A stretch of DNA of 64,000 nucleotides from Moraxellaceae bacterium (GCA_024234595.1 JACKNZ010000018.1:1-64000); one strand, 5' to 3'. Shown: positions 16,153 to 25,829, numbered from the stretch's first letter. Numbers and translations are program-made. Notes: generated by a model from the sequence alone, not told the origin.

Positions 16153-16806
16153 ATGAACCTCGCTCAACAACTCCAACAGCAATTGCAACGCACTTTAGCC
16201 TCTGCGACAATTACTCCCCAAACCTTGCCAGAGGTTGATGATTTATCCTTGTATTTATTAAATCCTGACTATCCTCGAACGCCAATGAGCAGTGAGCAAA
16301 TGCAAGCCATTTGGCAAGAGCCAGCTTATTGGATTTTTTGTTGGGCATCGGGTTTAGCAATGGCCAAATGGCTCAAAGCCAATCCAGATTATGTGCGTGG
16401 TAAAAGCGTGTTAGATTTTGGGGCTGGTTCTGGCGTGGTGGCTATCGCTGCCAAACAAGCAGGCGCAGCAGAAGTAGTCGCCTGTGATATTGACCCTTTG
16501 GCCTTATTAGCTTGCCAAGCCAATGCCGAGCTAAACAATGTTGAACTAAGTTACAGCCAAGATTTTTATCAACTGACAGAGCGTTATGACATATTATTAG
16601 CCGCCGATGTATTGTATGACGCGAGCAATCGTCATTTTTTGGATGAGTTTTTAGAGCGAGCAAAACAAGTATTAGTGGCTGATTCACGAGTGAAAAACTT
16701 TCATCATCCTCATTATCAAAAACTGGCTGAGCAGGGAGCAACAACGTGGCCAGATTTAGACGAGTTTGATGAGTTTAGAGTAGTGCGTTTTTATCAGTCT
16801 TGTTGA
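16153..16806 (+). CDS. Class I SAM-dependent methyltransferase (ETFB-lysine/NNMT-like)
   Basis: A 217-residue methyltransferase. Motif I is VLDFGAGSGVVAIAAKQAG, followed by VVACDIDPLALLAC and the acidic-aromatic YDILLAADVLYD. This pattern and the preceding EPAYWIFCWASGLAMAKWL resemble the electron-transfer-flavoprotein beta-subunit lysine methyltransferase family. The target protein is unproven. It stands alone downstream of the second BrnT/BrnA pair, 75 bases after it. Confidence 0.8.
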   Translation: MNLAQQLQQQLQRTLASATITPQTLPEVDDLSLYLLNPDYPRTPMSSEQMQAIWQEPAYWIFCWASGLAMAKWLKANPDYVRGKSVLDFGAGSGVVAIAAKQAGAAEVVACDIDPLALLACQANAELNNVELSYSQDFYQLTERYDILLAADVLYDASNRHFLDEFLERAKQVLVADSRVKNFHHPHYQKLAEQGATTWPDLDEFDEFRVVRFYQSC

Positions 16807-16816
16807 ATGCAAAGAA

Positions 16817-16855
16817 CTCCCTCGCCCCTTTGGGGAGAGGGTGGGGGTGAGGGGG
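16817..16855. repeat. CCCTCGCCCC/GGGGTGAGGG palindromic repeat, copy c
   Basis: A short member: CTCCCTCGCCCC-ttt-GGGGAGAGGG followed by TGGGGGTGAGGGGG. It lies between two convergent genes, where the hairpin could also work as a terminator. Confidence 0.75.
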
Positions 16856-16887
16856 AAAAGTTTAGAGTCAAAATATGGATGAAGGGC

Positions 16888-17646
16888 TTACTCTTTTTCT
16901 TTAGTCGCCAAAATATTATCAATAATCACATCGGCTTCTTCTTCGCTTAATGGTTTATTGCTAATGGCAGAGGCAGAGTTGGTTGATGGATTGAGGTTGT
17001 TGTCATCGGCTTTGTCTTGATTAGGGAGTAATTTATACAGCTCGTTTAACAAATTAAGCGATTTTAAGTCGGCAGAACCTCGGATATAAATTTCTTTATC
17101 TAAGATTTTAATTTGTTTAATATCAAGTGCATATAGCGTTGCTACAAAAGCAGGCTTACGACGAATATAATGCGAAAAGTCCATCCGATAAATGCCGTCT
17201 TTGACGCTCATGCCTTCGATTTTGTGTAGCATATAAATGAGAGGTGTGGTCTTTTTAAAATTTTTAAGCCACCATGCCCAGACATTAAACCCTAACTGTT
17301 GCCATGTTGATTTAAAGCGCGAAATCTTAAATTCAATAGGGCGACGTTCACGTAAAATAAGCGTTTGTTTGTGATGGTCTAAAGTCATATTTTCGACATC
17401 AAAGCTGGCACGTAAATTTAATTCAATGCCTTGATGTAGATACACCAAGTCCACATTAAACCAGTTATCATATAATTCAAAACTTAATGCCTGTAGATGT
17501 TGCGAACGACTGGCAACAGTTGCCAATGCCGTATTTAATACCGATTCGGGCAAATGCAAATCGCGCTCAGTGGCTAAATTATCGACCGCTTTTTTAAACA
17601 TATCGGCTGCTTTGGCGGCATAGCCTAATACTTGATTCCAATCCAT
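16888..17646 (-). CDS. Conserved-looking protein of unknown function
   Basis: A 252-residue protein that I do not recognise. No signal peptide or clear membrane segment. The central part (about residues 55-200) alternates beta-like stretches with a Trp-rich patch (STWQQLGFNVWAWWLKNF). The last ~45 residues are acidic and disordered-looking (DDNNLNPSTNSAS ... EEEADVIIDNI). The TAC-side upstream region is shared with the divergent 17715 gene, only 68 bases apart. It may act with that small coiled-coil protein, but nothing in the sequence shows a function. Confidence 0.6.
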   Translation of the reverse strand: MDWNQVLGYAAKAADMFKKAVDNLATERDLHLPESVLNTALATVASRSQHLQALSFELYDNWFNVDLVYLHQGIELNLRASFDVENMTLDHHKQTLILRERRPIEFKISRFKSTWQQLGFNVWAWWLKNFKKTTPLIYMLHKIEGMSVKDGIYRMDFSHYIRRKPAFVATLYALDIKQIKILDKEIYIRGSADLKSLNLLNELYKLLPNQDKADDNNLNPSTNSASAISNKPLSEEEADVIIDNILATKEKE

Positions 17647-17714
17647 AATTTACCTTTTGGTATATAGTTAAAAAGAGTATGATGTAATAACCATATTTAT
17701 TTTAAGGAAATATC

Positions 17715-17948
17715 ATGTCTGATTTATTAGCTCAAAAAGACAATTTAGAAGCACGTTATGCCGAACTTAATCAACGTTTGCAAGCAATTCATCAAGATTA
17801 TGCTAATGGTTTAGATGCAGATAGTGAGGAACGCGCACAACAACTACAAAATGAAGAGGTTTTAGCCGAAATTAGGCGTGTTACTCAAGAAGATTTGGCA
17901 AAAGTGGCTCAGGACTTAGAGCGAGTTAAACAATTATTAGCAGAATAA
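17715..17948 (+). CDS. Small coiled-coil protein, unknown function
   Basis: A 77-residue, strongly helical, Gln/Leu/Glu/Ala-rich protein with heptad-like spacing throughout (LEARYAELNQRLQAI; LAKVAQDLERVKQLLAE). TTTAAGGAAATATC before the ATG gives a good ribosome binding site. It is divergent from the 16888-17646 gene and followed by a hairpin at 17961-17991. I recognise no named family. Confidence 0.6.
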   Translation: MSDLLAQKDNLEARYAELNQRLQAIHQDYANGLDADSEERAQQLQNEEVLAEIRRVTQEDLAKVAQDLERVKQLLAE

Positions 17949-17960
17949 ATAAAACGACAA

Positions 17961-17991
17961 AGGCATACGCAAGTTGTTGATGTGTATGCCT
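17961..17991. terminator. Hairpin between convergent genes
   Basis: AGGCATAC and GTATGCCT flank a loop of about 15 bases. It lies 13 bases after the coiled-coil gene and 16 bases from the 3' end of the convergent broken gene. The T-run is weak, so its terminator role is uncertain. Confidence 0.5.
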
Positions 17992-18006
17992 CTGATTTAT
18001 GGCTGT

Positions 18007-18426
18007 TTATTTGTCTGTAGTAGCAGGTTGTTGTTCTTCGGTAGCTTGTTTCTTTTTAAACATACCACCAAACCCTTTGACTAAACTACCTGCTGCACCG
18101 CCAATCACAGCAGCACCGGGAACACCACTTTTAGAAAGTGCATCGGAGGCAGCATTAGAAGCTGCATCAGCGGCGATATTAGTTGCAGCACCTTCTAAGG
18201 TATTAGGGTCAACAGCATTGGCATCAGCATTTGCCTGAGCTTGTTGATTAACTTCATCGGCGGCTGTTTGGGCGGCATCATTTTTAATGGTTTCGCTGTT
18301 TTTGCCATTTACAGCATTGTTTACAGTGCTTTGTAATACTTTTGCACCAATATCGCCTAATCCTCATGCGTTGGCTTGAGTGCTTAATGTGGCGCAAAGA
18401 GCAGCAACAAAAAATAAGTGTTTCAT
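18007..18426 (-). pseudogene. Secreted Ala/Asn-rich protein interrupted by one TGA after its signal peptide
   Basis: Read from the ATG at 18426, the frame codes for a 20-residue signal peptide (MKHLFFVAALCATLSTQANA). A TGA follows at 18364-18366. The same frame then runs open for 118 more codons to TAA at 18007-18009. The mature part is low-complexity (AADAASNAASDALS, VPGAAVIGGAAGS) and ends in a basic GMFKKKQ followed by an acidic tail. Nothing else is disrupted, so the stop is recent, a sequencing error, or somehow read through. I do not recognise the family; Gly-rich stretches suggest a membrane-interacting periplasmic protein. Confidence 0.8.
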
Positions 18427-18537
18427 GGTCTGATACTTCCTAATATATCTAAAACGGTAGTTTTAGAGTGGGTTGTTTTTAATGTAATCAGTTTTGGAGT
18501 ATATTATTTAGTCTCAAAACTCTCAAGAAATATCCGA

Positions 18538-19665
18538 ATGGCAGCATTATTAAAAGAACAGTTAAATCAACAGGCTTTAGAACAAATAGCACAAATTTTA
18601 CAGAAAGTTTATCCTGCATTTAACCATCAATCATTTATTGCTCAAGCTGTACAAGATTTAGAACTTCTAGAACTAAAACAACGTGTCAATCATATTATTA
18701 CTGTGTTAGGTTGTCTTTTGCCGCAAGATTTTGAGCAAACAGCCACCATTTTACAAGTAATACCCGAGCATTGGCCAAGTCAAAGCAATCAACAATATGG
18801 GGTTTTTGCTGCATGGCCACTGATAGATTATGTGGCGGTATATGGTTTAGCTCAACCACAAATTGCCTTACCAACCTTAGCCAAATTAACGCCGTTATTT
18901 ACCGCTGAATTTGCTATTAGACCCTTTTTACAGCACCATTTTGAGCTGAGTTATGCTTATATGCAGCAATGGGCGCAACATGAGCATGAGCACTTACGGC
19001 GTTTAGCTTCCGAAGGATTGCGCTCGCGTTTACCGTGGGGGCAGCGTGTGCCAAAGTTATTGGCCGAGCCACAATGGGCAATCGCTATTTTGCAACAGCT
19101 CAAAGATGACTCGAGTGATTATGTGCAACGTTCAGTGGCCAATAACTTAAATGATTTAAGTAAAGATTATCCACAACAAGTCATTGAGTTAGCTCAACAA
19201 TGGCTTAAAGAAGCACCAACTGTTCAACGGCAATGGATTATTAAACATGGCACACGCGGGTTAATTAAAGCGGGGCATGCTGAGGCTTTGGGTTTATTAG
19301 GTTATCAAACAAAAATAAGTATTGAAAACATCAGGTTTAGTGTCGATAGAACACAAGTTAATATGGGCGAGTCAGTGGGTTTAACGTTGTCCTTTAATTT
19401 GCCACACGCTCAAGCTTTAGTGATTGATTATGCGTTATATTTACCACGTGCTAACGGCAAACACTCACAAAAAGTCTTTAAATGGAAAACAGCTAAATTT
19501 AGTCAGGGACAACAGCAATTAACCACAGATTTTAGTTTTAAAAAGATAACAACCCGTCGTTATTATGAGGGTGAACATCGTTTTGTGGTGTTGGTTAATG
19601 GGCAAGAAAGGGCTGAAGCAAGTGTTAATCTAAACGTACCCGATAAGCCTCAGCGAGAGAAATAA
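18538..19665 (+). CDS. AlkC/AlkD-like DNA alkylation repair protein
   Basis: A 375-residue protein in two parts. Residues ~1-265 are HEAT-like helical repeats with the family motif LRRLASEGLRSRLPWGQRVP and DYVQRSVANNLNDLSKDYP, as in AlkC-type 3-methyladenine DNA glycosylases. Residues ~270-375 form a beta-rich Ig-like extension (ENIRFSVDRTQVNMGESVGLTLSF), which is also seen in longer AlkC homologues. The enzyme would remove alkylated bases. I chose the ATG at 18538; the open frame reaches back to 18418 over the divergent gene's promoter. The 3' end overlaps the convergent ATPase gene by 41 bases. Confidence 0.8.
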   Translation: MAALLKEQLNQQALEQIAQILQKVYPAFNHQSFIAQAVQDLELLELKQRVNHIITVLGCLLPQDFEQTATILQVIPEHWPSQSNQQYGVFAAWPLIDYVAVYGLAQPQIALPTLAKLTPLFTAEFAIRPFLQHHFELSYAYMQQWAQHEHEHLRRLASEGLRSRLPWGQRVPKLLAEPQWAIAILQQLKDDSSDYVQRSVANNLNDLSKDYPQQVIELAQQWLKEAPTVQRQWIIKHGTRGLIKAGHAEALGLLGYQTKISIENIRFSVDRTQVNMGESVGLTLSFNLPHAQALVIDYALYLPRANGKHSQKVFKWKTAKFSQGQQQLTTDFSFKKITTRRYYEGEHRFVVLVNGQERAEASVNLNVPDKPQREK

Positions 19666-21391
19666 CTTTTTGCCGAGCTAAGTGTAAAGCATGTTGAGTA
19701 AGCGGAGTCATGCCTTCTTTGATAGCAATTTTTTGCAGTTGATTGGCATCTATATCATGTTTGATATTCTCACGCATTTCTGCACTTATAATCAGTAATT
19801 CATAAACAGCTCGCCGGCCTTTGACCCCACGATGTTTACATACATCACAACCTGAGCCTTTATAAAAAAGCTCATTAGCACTTGCACCCATTATTTGCCT
19901 AATGCTCGGATCAACTTCCTCAATAACTAAGCAATGTTTACAATTACATCGAGCTAATCGTTGTGCTAACACACCCAATAATGTACTAGCAAGCATATAC
20001 GGTTCTATACCAATTTCTAAAAATCGAGTAATAGTTGTGACAGCACTGTTTGTGTGCAATGTACTTAACATCAAATGACCTGTTAGCGCACTTTCAACCG
20101 CCATTTTAGCGGTTTCTTTGTCCCTAATTTCGCCCACCATAATTACATCTGGATCGTGTCGCAAGATATGTTTTAAGGCTCGTGCAAAGGTATAACTAAT
20201 TTGCGGATGAACTTGAATTTGCATAATACCATCAATATGATATTCGACAGGATCTTCAATGGTAATAATATTGATGCTTTCATGGCGAATTTGTTCTAAG
20301 ACGGTATAGAGTGTGGTCGATTTACCCGAGCCAGTTGGCCCAGTAATCAAAAACATACCGTTGTTACGGCTAAGCACATCTTTAATGCGATGAGCATCAT
20401 CACCTTCGTAACCCAAGTCTTCTAAATGCTTCATAGCAAATTGGGTATCTAATAAACGAATGACAACATCTTCGCCATAAACACTTGGAATAATAGACAA
20501 GCGTAAGTCAATGTCTTTATCCAAAAAGTGTATTTTGGAGCGACCATCTTGTGGCAAACGCCGTTCGGAGATGTCCATGCCACCTAATATTTTAATGCGC
20601 GTGATGACAACCTCTTGTAATTGTTTATTTAGACTACGTTGGGGTACCAGCATACCGTCAATTCTAAATAAAATATCGACACTGTGTTGCGTTGGGCGAA
20701 TGTGAATGTCTGATGCCCGACTAATAACAGCATCGGTCAATAAGTTTTGTACGAGCTTAACAACGGGTCGTTCTAAAATCTTTTCGTTAATTTGGTTGTC
20801 TTTGTGTTGTTCGGGACTAGATTTAACAAAGCCTTCGATATTGGCTAAGGCTTGAGCCATTTCTTGTTCGCTATAATAAGTTGATATTGCTAAGGAAATA
20901 TCATCATGGGTTGCAACAGCAAACTCAACGACATGGCCTGTAATAAATTGTAGATTTTCTAAAAGCTGATTATTGGTAGGGTCAAAAACGGCAACAACTA
21001 ATTTGTTATTTTCTAAAAAAATGAGTGGAATAATATTGTACTTGCGAGCAAAGCTGGCAGGTATTTGTTGTACGGCTTTTAAATCAATATCAAAATGATG
21101 TAAATAAACAAATGGTAAGCCAAAACAAGCTCCCAATAAATGGCCTAAATCCTCATCGCTAATGAGCTTTTTTCGATATAAATTAAAACCTAAGTGCTGA
21201 TCACTTCTAAAATCGGGTGCATTTAAAATTTCATTTAAATGTTCTTCGGTGATAAGTCCAGAGTCTAATAATAAGCGTGGTGTAGGCTGACTTGCCAAAT
21301 GATGAAAATGTTGATAATAGTCACGTAAACCAATGCTGTTGGTAATTGTATCTAAGTAAGGAACTTTAGTATTTTCTGCAGTTGCTGTCAT
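19625..21391 (-). CDS. GspE/PilB-family secretion or pilus-assembly ATPase
   Basis: A 588-residue ATPase. Residues ~30-190 form a GspE N-terminal domain. The C-terminal motor holds Walker A GPTGSGKSTTLY, the Asp box TIEDPVEYHIDGIMQIQVH, Walker B ILRHDPDVIMVGEIRD, the His box (GHLMLSTLHTNSA) and the zinc tetracysteine CNCKHC ... GCDVCKHRG. It matches type II secretion / type IV pilus assembly ATPases. No pilus genes lie nearby except the divergent PilT/PilU-like ATPase, so it may be an orphan PilB paralogue. The N-terminus is unusually long before the first domain. Confidence 0.9.
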   Translation of the reverse strand: MTATAENTKVPYLDTITNSIGLRDYYQHFHHLASQPTPRLLLDSGLITEEHLNEILNAPDFRSDQHLGFNLYRKKLISDEDLGHLLGACFGLPFVYLHHFDIDLKAVQQIPASFARKYNIIPLIFLENNKLVVAVFDPTNNQLLENLQFITGHVVEFAVATHDDISLAISTYYSEQEMAQALANIEGFVKSSPEQHKDNQINEKILERPVVKLVQNLLTDAVISRASDIHIRPTQHSVDILFRIDGMLVPQRSLNKQLQEVVITRIKILGGMDISERRLPQDGRSKIHFLDKDIDLRLSIIPSVYGEDVVIRLLDTQFAMKHLEDLGYEGDDAHRIKDVLSRNNGMFLITGPTGSGKSTTLYTVLEQIRHESINIITIEDPVEYHIDGIMQIQVHPQISYTFARALKHILRHDPDVIMVGEIRDKETAKMAVESALTGHLMLSTLHTNSAVTTITRFLEIGIEPYMLASTLLGVLAQRLARCNCKHCLVIEEVDPSIRQIMGASANELFYKGSGCDVCKHRGVKGRRAVYELLIISAEMRENIKHDIDANQLQKIAIKEGMTPLTQHALHLARQKVISLAEAYRVRLD

Positions 21392-21477
21392 GTTAGTTGA
21401 GCCATGTAAGCAGTTTGATTGAGCATAAGTATCCTTTTAATAGACGTCAATATGTCACGCTTAAGTGGGGAAAAGTA

Positions 21478-22560
21478 ATGGCTGATATTCGTAATTTGTT
21501 AAGCATGATGTTGCAACAAGGGGCTTCAGATATGATTTTAACAGCGGGTTATAAGCCCTATTTAAAAGTAAATGGGGTTATGCATATTGCTTATGCGCCA
21601 CCACTTGCTCAGGGAGAAACAGCAACCTTAGCCCTAGAGCTATTATCACCACAGCAAAGACAAGCGTTTAGTGAACAAAAAGAAGCAAATTTAGCCGTAT
21701 CTGTTGATGGTATTGGTCGTTTTAGGGTCAATTTGTATTATCAAAAAGGCCAAATATCTATTGCTTTTCGTCATGTTAAAGACCATGTTTTATCGTTTGA
21801 GCAATTAGGCTTGCCTAAACAAGCGGCTGACTTTGCTATGCTTAAACGCGGTTTAGTATTAGTAACAGGCATGGCAGGCTCAGGTAAAACGACAAGCTTA
21901 GCGGCGATGATAGAACATCGGGCTAAACATCTAACAGGTCATATTTTGACTATTGAAGACCCGATAGAATATGTTTTTAATCACAGTAGAGCGTTAATAG
22001 AACAACGTGAAGTAGGTTTTGATACCTTAAGTTTTAATGATGCTTTGCGAAATGTTTTACGTGAATCGGTTGATGTGATTGTGATTGGCGAAATTCGAGA
22101 TTTTGAAACAGCACGACAAGCGGTGGCTTATGCCGACGGAGGTATTTTATGTTTAGCTACCATGCATGCAAATACTGCCGACCAAGCAATTAGTCGATTA
22201 TTAAATTTTTTTCCAATAGAAATGCGTGAGCAGGTATTACTTGATTTGTCTCTGAATTTAAAAGGAGTGTTGTGTCAGCGTTTATTACCGTCGCATGGCA
22301 AACAGGTCTTAGCCGCAGAAGTAATGGTACAGTCGGCTTATATTGCGGATTTAATTGTGGCGGGGCGTTTATACGAATTAAAAGATGCTATGCGTAAAAG
22401 TACCGAAGAAGGTATGCAAGTATTTGATGAATCTTTGTTTAGATTGTATAAAGCGGGTTTAATTAGTTTAGATGAAGCGATGCACAATGCCGACTCTCAA
22501 GCTGATTTGGCAGTGCGAGTTCGGTTGGCATCATGGGATTTTCCATTGCAGTTATTATAA
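21478..22560 (+). CDS. PilT/PilU-family retraction ATPase
   Basis: A 360-residue hexameric ATPase. Walker A is GMAGSGKTTSLAAM, followed by TIEDPIEYVF, Walker B VDVIVIGEIRD and the His box ATMHANTADQAI. The start FLSMMLQQGASDMIL-like segment (LLSMMLQQGASDMILTAG) is typical of PilT/PilU. The Thr in the Walker A (KTT) and the overall length favour PilU. It powers pilus retraction at the inner membrane. GGGGAAAAG lies just before the ATG at 21478. It is divergent from the PilB-like gene, with only 86 bases between starts. Confidence 0.88.
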   Translation: MADIRNLLSMMLQQGASDMILTAGYKPYLKVNGVMHIAYAPPLAQGETATLALELLSPQQRQAFSEQKEANLAVSVDGIGRFRVNLYYQKGQISIAFRHVKDHVLSFEQLGLPKQAADFAMLKRGLVLVTGMAGSGKTTSLAAMIEHRAKHLTGHILTIEDPIEYVFNHSRALIEQREVGFDTLSFNDALRNVLRESVDVIVIGEIRDFETARQAVAYADGGILCLATMHANTADQAISRLLNFFPIEMREQVLLDLSLNLKGVLCQRLLPSHGKQVLAAEVMVQSAYIADLIVAGRLYELKDAMRKSTEEGMQVFDESLFRLYKAGLISLDEAMHNADSQADLAVRVRLASWDFPLQLL

Positions 22561-22612
22561 AAACGCGTCTTAAATAAAGTCCTTATATCAGTATGATAAT
22601 TGCATAAACGGG

Positions 22613-23113
22613 TTACCAATAATAAACCAAACTTTGCTTTTGCAAGCTATCATTATTTTCAAAAGGGGCATAAACGGCGTATTGACTAAAGTATTGCTTA
22701 ACAGCTTGATGTATGGCTTGCTTAAGAGAGTCATCCAGTCCTTCAATAACCAAATTGTTGATATTAGGATTTTGCAAATAAAAACGTTTGCTTTGTTCTT
22801 CTAGTTTGGGTGTGCCGCTGACGGTTAAAGAACCTGTTTTATGTCTATCAATGCCACGATACTCTACAGTCAAATTCGCTATCAATTGTTGTTGTTCGCT
22901 ATGGAGAGTGACAATAGGGTGACTTAAGCGTAAGTGTTGTGTTTGTGTGGTGGTGAGGTTTGGTTGAGTCGTTTTAATTTGCGGGGCTGTATTTTTACCT
23001 GAGACAGCTATTGTGATAGTTGGTGTTTTATCTGCTCGAACGTAGTACAAAGCATAAGCTGCACCAAGCACAAAGCAGGCAGTGAATACGATGCTGAGAT
23101 ATTTATTCATCAA
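22613..23113 (-). CDS. DUF1439/YceB-like membrane-anchored protein
   Basis: A 166-residue protein with one N-terminal hydrophobic segment (YLSIVFTACFVLGAAYALYYV) and a soluble domain. The C-terminal part, FYLQNPNINNLVIEGLDDS followed by VKQYFSQYAVYAP, resembles DUF1439 (YceB) lipid-binding-like proteins. There is no lipobox cysteine at a usual place, so it may stay anchored by the uncleaved helix. It starts nine bases after the large LuxR-type regulator on the same strand and is probably co-transcribed with it. Confidence 0.6.
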   Translation of the reverse strand: MMNKYLSIVFTACFVLGAAYALYYVRADKTPTITIAVSGKNTAPQIKTTQPNLTTTQTQHLRLSHPIVTLHSEQQQLIANLTVEYRGIDRHKTGSLTVSGTPKLEEQSKRFYLQNPNINNLVIEGLDDSLKQAIHQAVKQYFSQYAVYAPFENNDSLQKQSLVYYW

Positions 23114-23122
23114 TGATGACTC

Positions 23123-25759
23123 TTATAAGCGTTTATTAAAAGACAACGACACTGCCGAAGCGCGATTAGTGACATTTAATTTGCCAAAAATATTTTTGAC
23201 GTGCCATTTGGTAGTGGATAAAGAAATACTCAAAACGTCGCTGATATCTTTGTTGCTTAAACCTTTTTGCATTAAGGCAAGCACTTCATATTCTTTGCTG
23301 GTAAGTTCCTCTATAGAGGCTTTGGTTTGAGGCTCTAAGGTTAAAGAGTTTGGATAAAGTACATCTTTATAAAGCTGCAAATAAATGTCAGGTAAATTAA
23401 TCAAGCCATCTTCGTGAGCCTCACGTACTAAATCAGCAAAAAAGGGAGCCTCATCAAAAACGGTTTTAATACCGCACTGCAAACCGACACTATGAAACAA
23501 CTCAACTAACTGTTGTTTGGCATACTGGTGTTGTCCTTGTAGTGACCAAATAACAATTTGATTGGCACGAACCACGACTAAGCGAGTACGCATTTGAGTC
23601 GAGCCTAAATAGTTTGCAATCAGTGCCAAAATGGTGAGGGCTTTGTCGTATTGTTTTTTACTGCGTAAATAGAGCGCGGCGGCAATGCCACCATAAACCC
23701 ATTTTTCTTGATAGTGGCTAGGTGAATGTTGCCAAGTCCCTGCTTGAATTTGCTCAAGCAACTCGTAGTCATCAACAATCTGTTTGATTTGATTGATTTT
23801 GTTACTTCTGAGTGCGTGACTTAATTCTTCGGCTAATAGTTGATTAAGTAAACGGCGATAACAACCTTGGCGCAAAATACGTCTAAGTTGCAACAGTAAT
23901 TGACTCGCACGATGTGGGTTTTGGTTGCCTTGTAATCTTGCTAGGGTAACATAAACATAAAATACCAATTCGGTTGCACAGGCATAGTCCACCGCCATTA
24001 GCAATTTTTCGCAAAGGCTTTTAGCTTCTTGCTGACGGTTTTGCTCATATAAACTCACGGCCATACACGTGCCTGCATTCATCCAACAAGGAGTGTTTTC
24101 TTGGCGAGCATATTGATTAAAAAAATCTTGAGTCATTTGCCGAGCAATTAAAATATGACCAAGTTCGCGCTCAGATAAAATCATAATCACGTCGGCAAAA
24201 CTGGCCATATACTCATGACCAAGCTGTTGTAGTAATACTTTGCCATGTTGAGCCTGACGAATAGCTTCTTCACATTGGCCTCTAAGCATGGCGTGACGTG
24301 CCATAAATACAGGCGAAGCATCCCTAAAATCTTGATGGGCTATTTGGTGTTCAAGTGCAGGTACAGCATCACGATTTTCGTAAATGTCTTGCTCAAATAA
24401 GTCAAAAATATGGTCTAAAAAGTCTAAGGTTTCTTGTAAATCGGAGTGTGGATTTACCAAAAAGTGTTGTTTGATTTGTTGTAATAGGTGTTGAGCCAAG
24501 GCAAACTGACGCGAAAAAATTAGCGCGGATAGTTGTAATAACGCTAAGTTAGGATGAGATAAACGCTCAATGGCTTCTAGTTTGTCGAGCCAGTTGAGCA
24601 TCAGTAATAACTTGCCTTCTTTAAACCAATGTTGACAACATTTTTCTAATACCTGATAAAAGTAGGCTTTATCAGCTAGGCGTTGGGCATGGTGTAAGGC
24701 TGCCTCGCCATCATTGTGAATTAAAAAGTATTCGGCGGCACAACGATGCAAATGTTCGATATAACTGGGTGGTTGGTGTTGATGTAAATGAATTTTAAGG
24801 CTAGTTCTAAATAAAGGATGGTAACGATAGCTGCTTTGGCTATCGTCAGTACTAATAATAAATAAACCCTTATGAATAATCCGTTGTAATAGTTGCTGGG
24901 CGTCTAAATGCGGCAAAATATGTTGCATCAGTGCAGTGTCAAATTGCTTGAACAATGAACTAGCTAATAAAAATTCTCGTAAATCACTAGCAAGTTCATG
25001 CAAAACAACATTGACAAAATAATCAATGATTTCGGGCTGCGTGCCTTGCAGATTTTGGGTGCTCAAGATGCCTGTTTTGGCGCGTGCTAATAGTGCTAAT
25101 TTAATACCAGCTAACCAACCTTCGGTGAGCCGACTCAATTCATCAGCTTCTGATTTACTGAGTTGCGGTTGTTGTAGCAAATCACAAAGCTCATTGAGTT
25201 GGGCTATTGGCAGACGCAAATCATGGCTGTCTATTACCAGTAATTTGTCTTCAAGCTTTAGGCGACTTAAAGAAAAGTCAGGATAACTACGAGTAGCAAT
25301 AATAAAATGAATATGGCTCGGTAAATCGGCTAATAGTAACGAAAATAACTCTTGAATAATCGGGGCAGAAGCATAGTGAAAGTCATCAATCATGATATAA
25401 AAATCGTGATCAATCAGCATAAAGCTTTCGAGTAGCGAGTCAGCCAAACTATCGGCTTGTGTCAGATTAGCACTTAGCGCATTGATAGAAAGTAGATTAA
25501 GTTGCACTAGTTTTTTGGCTAAGCTGTCATAGAGCTGTCGTAAAAAAACAACAGCATCTTGATGGCGACGATTTAGGCTTAAACAAGATAACGCTAAATG
25601 GCTATTTTGTTGTCGCCATTGTTGCAATAAAGTTGATTTGCCACAGCCTGCAGGGGCTAATAATAGGGTAAGGCTAAAATCTTGACTATGGTTTAATAAG
25701 TCTAATAATTCAAGGCGTTGTAGTCTGCTATTAGACAAATTGAGTTTTAAAGAGTTCAT
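23123..25759 (-). CDS. MalT-like large ATP-binding LuxR-family (LAL) regulator
   Basis: An 878-residue protein. It has an N-terminal NTPase (Walker A LLLAPAGCGKSTLLQQW near residue 35; Walker B-like DFYIMIDDFHYAS), a long helical TPR-like middle, and a C-terminal LuxR helix-turn-helix (LTSKEYEVLALMQKGLSNK ... STTKWHVKNIFGKL). This is the MalT/AlkS architecture, activated by a small inducer plus ATP. It is divergent from the TIG-diheme cytochrome gene with ~210 bases between, so that gene is the obvious target (inference). Confidence 0.9.
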   Translation of the reverse strand: MNSLKLNLSNSRLQRLELLDLLNHSQDFSLTLLLAPAGCGKSTLLQQWRQQNSHLALSCLSLNRRHQDAVVFLRQLYDSLAKKLVQLNLLSINALSANLTQADSLADSLLESFMLIDHDFYIMIDDFHYASAPIIQELFSLLLADLPSHIHFIIATRSYPDFSLSRLKLEDKLLVIDSHDLRLPIAQLNELCDLLQQPQLSKSEADELSRLTEGWLAGIKLALLARAKTGILSTQNLQGTQPEIIDYFVNVVLHELASDLREFLLASSLFKQFDTALMQHILPHLDAQQLLQRIIHKGLFIISTDDSQSSYRYHPLFRTSLKIHLHQHQPPSYIEHLHRCAAEYFLIHNDGEAALHHAQRLADKAYFYQVLEKCCQHWFKEGKLLLMLNWLDKLEAIERLSHPNLALLQLSALIFSRQFALAQHLLQQIKQHFLVNPHSDLQETLDFLDHIFDLFEQDIYENRDAVPALEHQIAHQDFRDASPVFMARHAMLRGQCEEAIRQAQHGKVLLQQLGHEYMASFADVIMILSERELGHILIARQMTQDFFNQYARQENTPCWMNAGTCMAVSLYEQNRQQEAKSLCEKLLMAVDYACATELVFYVYVTLARLQGNQNPHRASQLLLQLRRILRQGCYRRLLNQLLAEELSHALRSNKINQIKQIVDDYELLEQIQAGTWQHSPSHYQEKWVYGGIAAALYLRSKKQYDKALTILALIANYLGSTQMRTRLVVVRANQIVIWSLQGQHQYAKQQLVELFHSVGLQCGIKTVFDEAPFFADLVREAHEDGLINLPDIYLQLYKDVLYPNSLTLEPQTKASIEELTSKEYEVLALMQKGLSNKDISDVLSISLSTTKWHVKNIFGKLNVTNRASAVSLSFNKRL

Positions 25760-25829
25760 CGTGCTTATCCATGTGGTCGGATAAAAAATTATTTTTATTG
25801 TTGAGTAAAGTATAGCTTATAACACAAAA

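Noticed and set aside
18364..18366. Selenocysteine codon
   Set aside because: The position follows a signal peptide with no conserved redox context, and I saw no obvious SECIS-like structure close downstream. A nonsense change or error is simpler.
18418..18537. Longer start of the AlkC-like gene
   Set aside because: It would run through the start of the divergent gene; the protein family aligns from the ATG at 18538.
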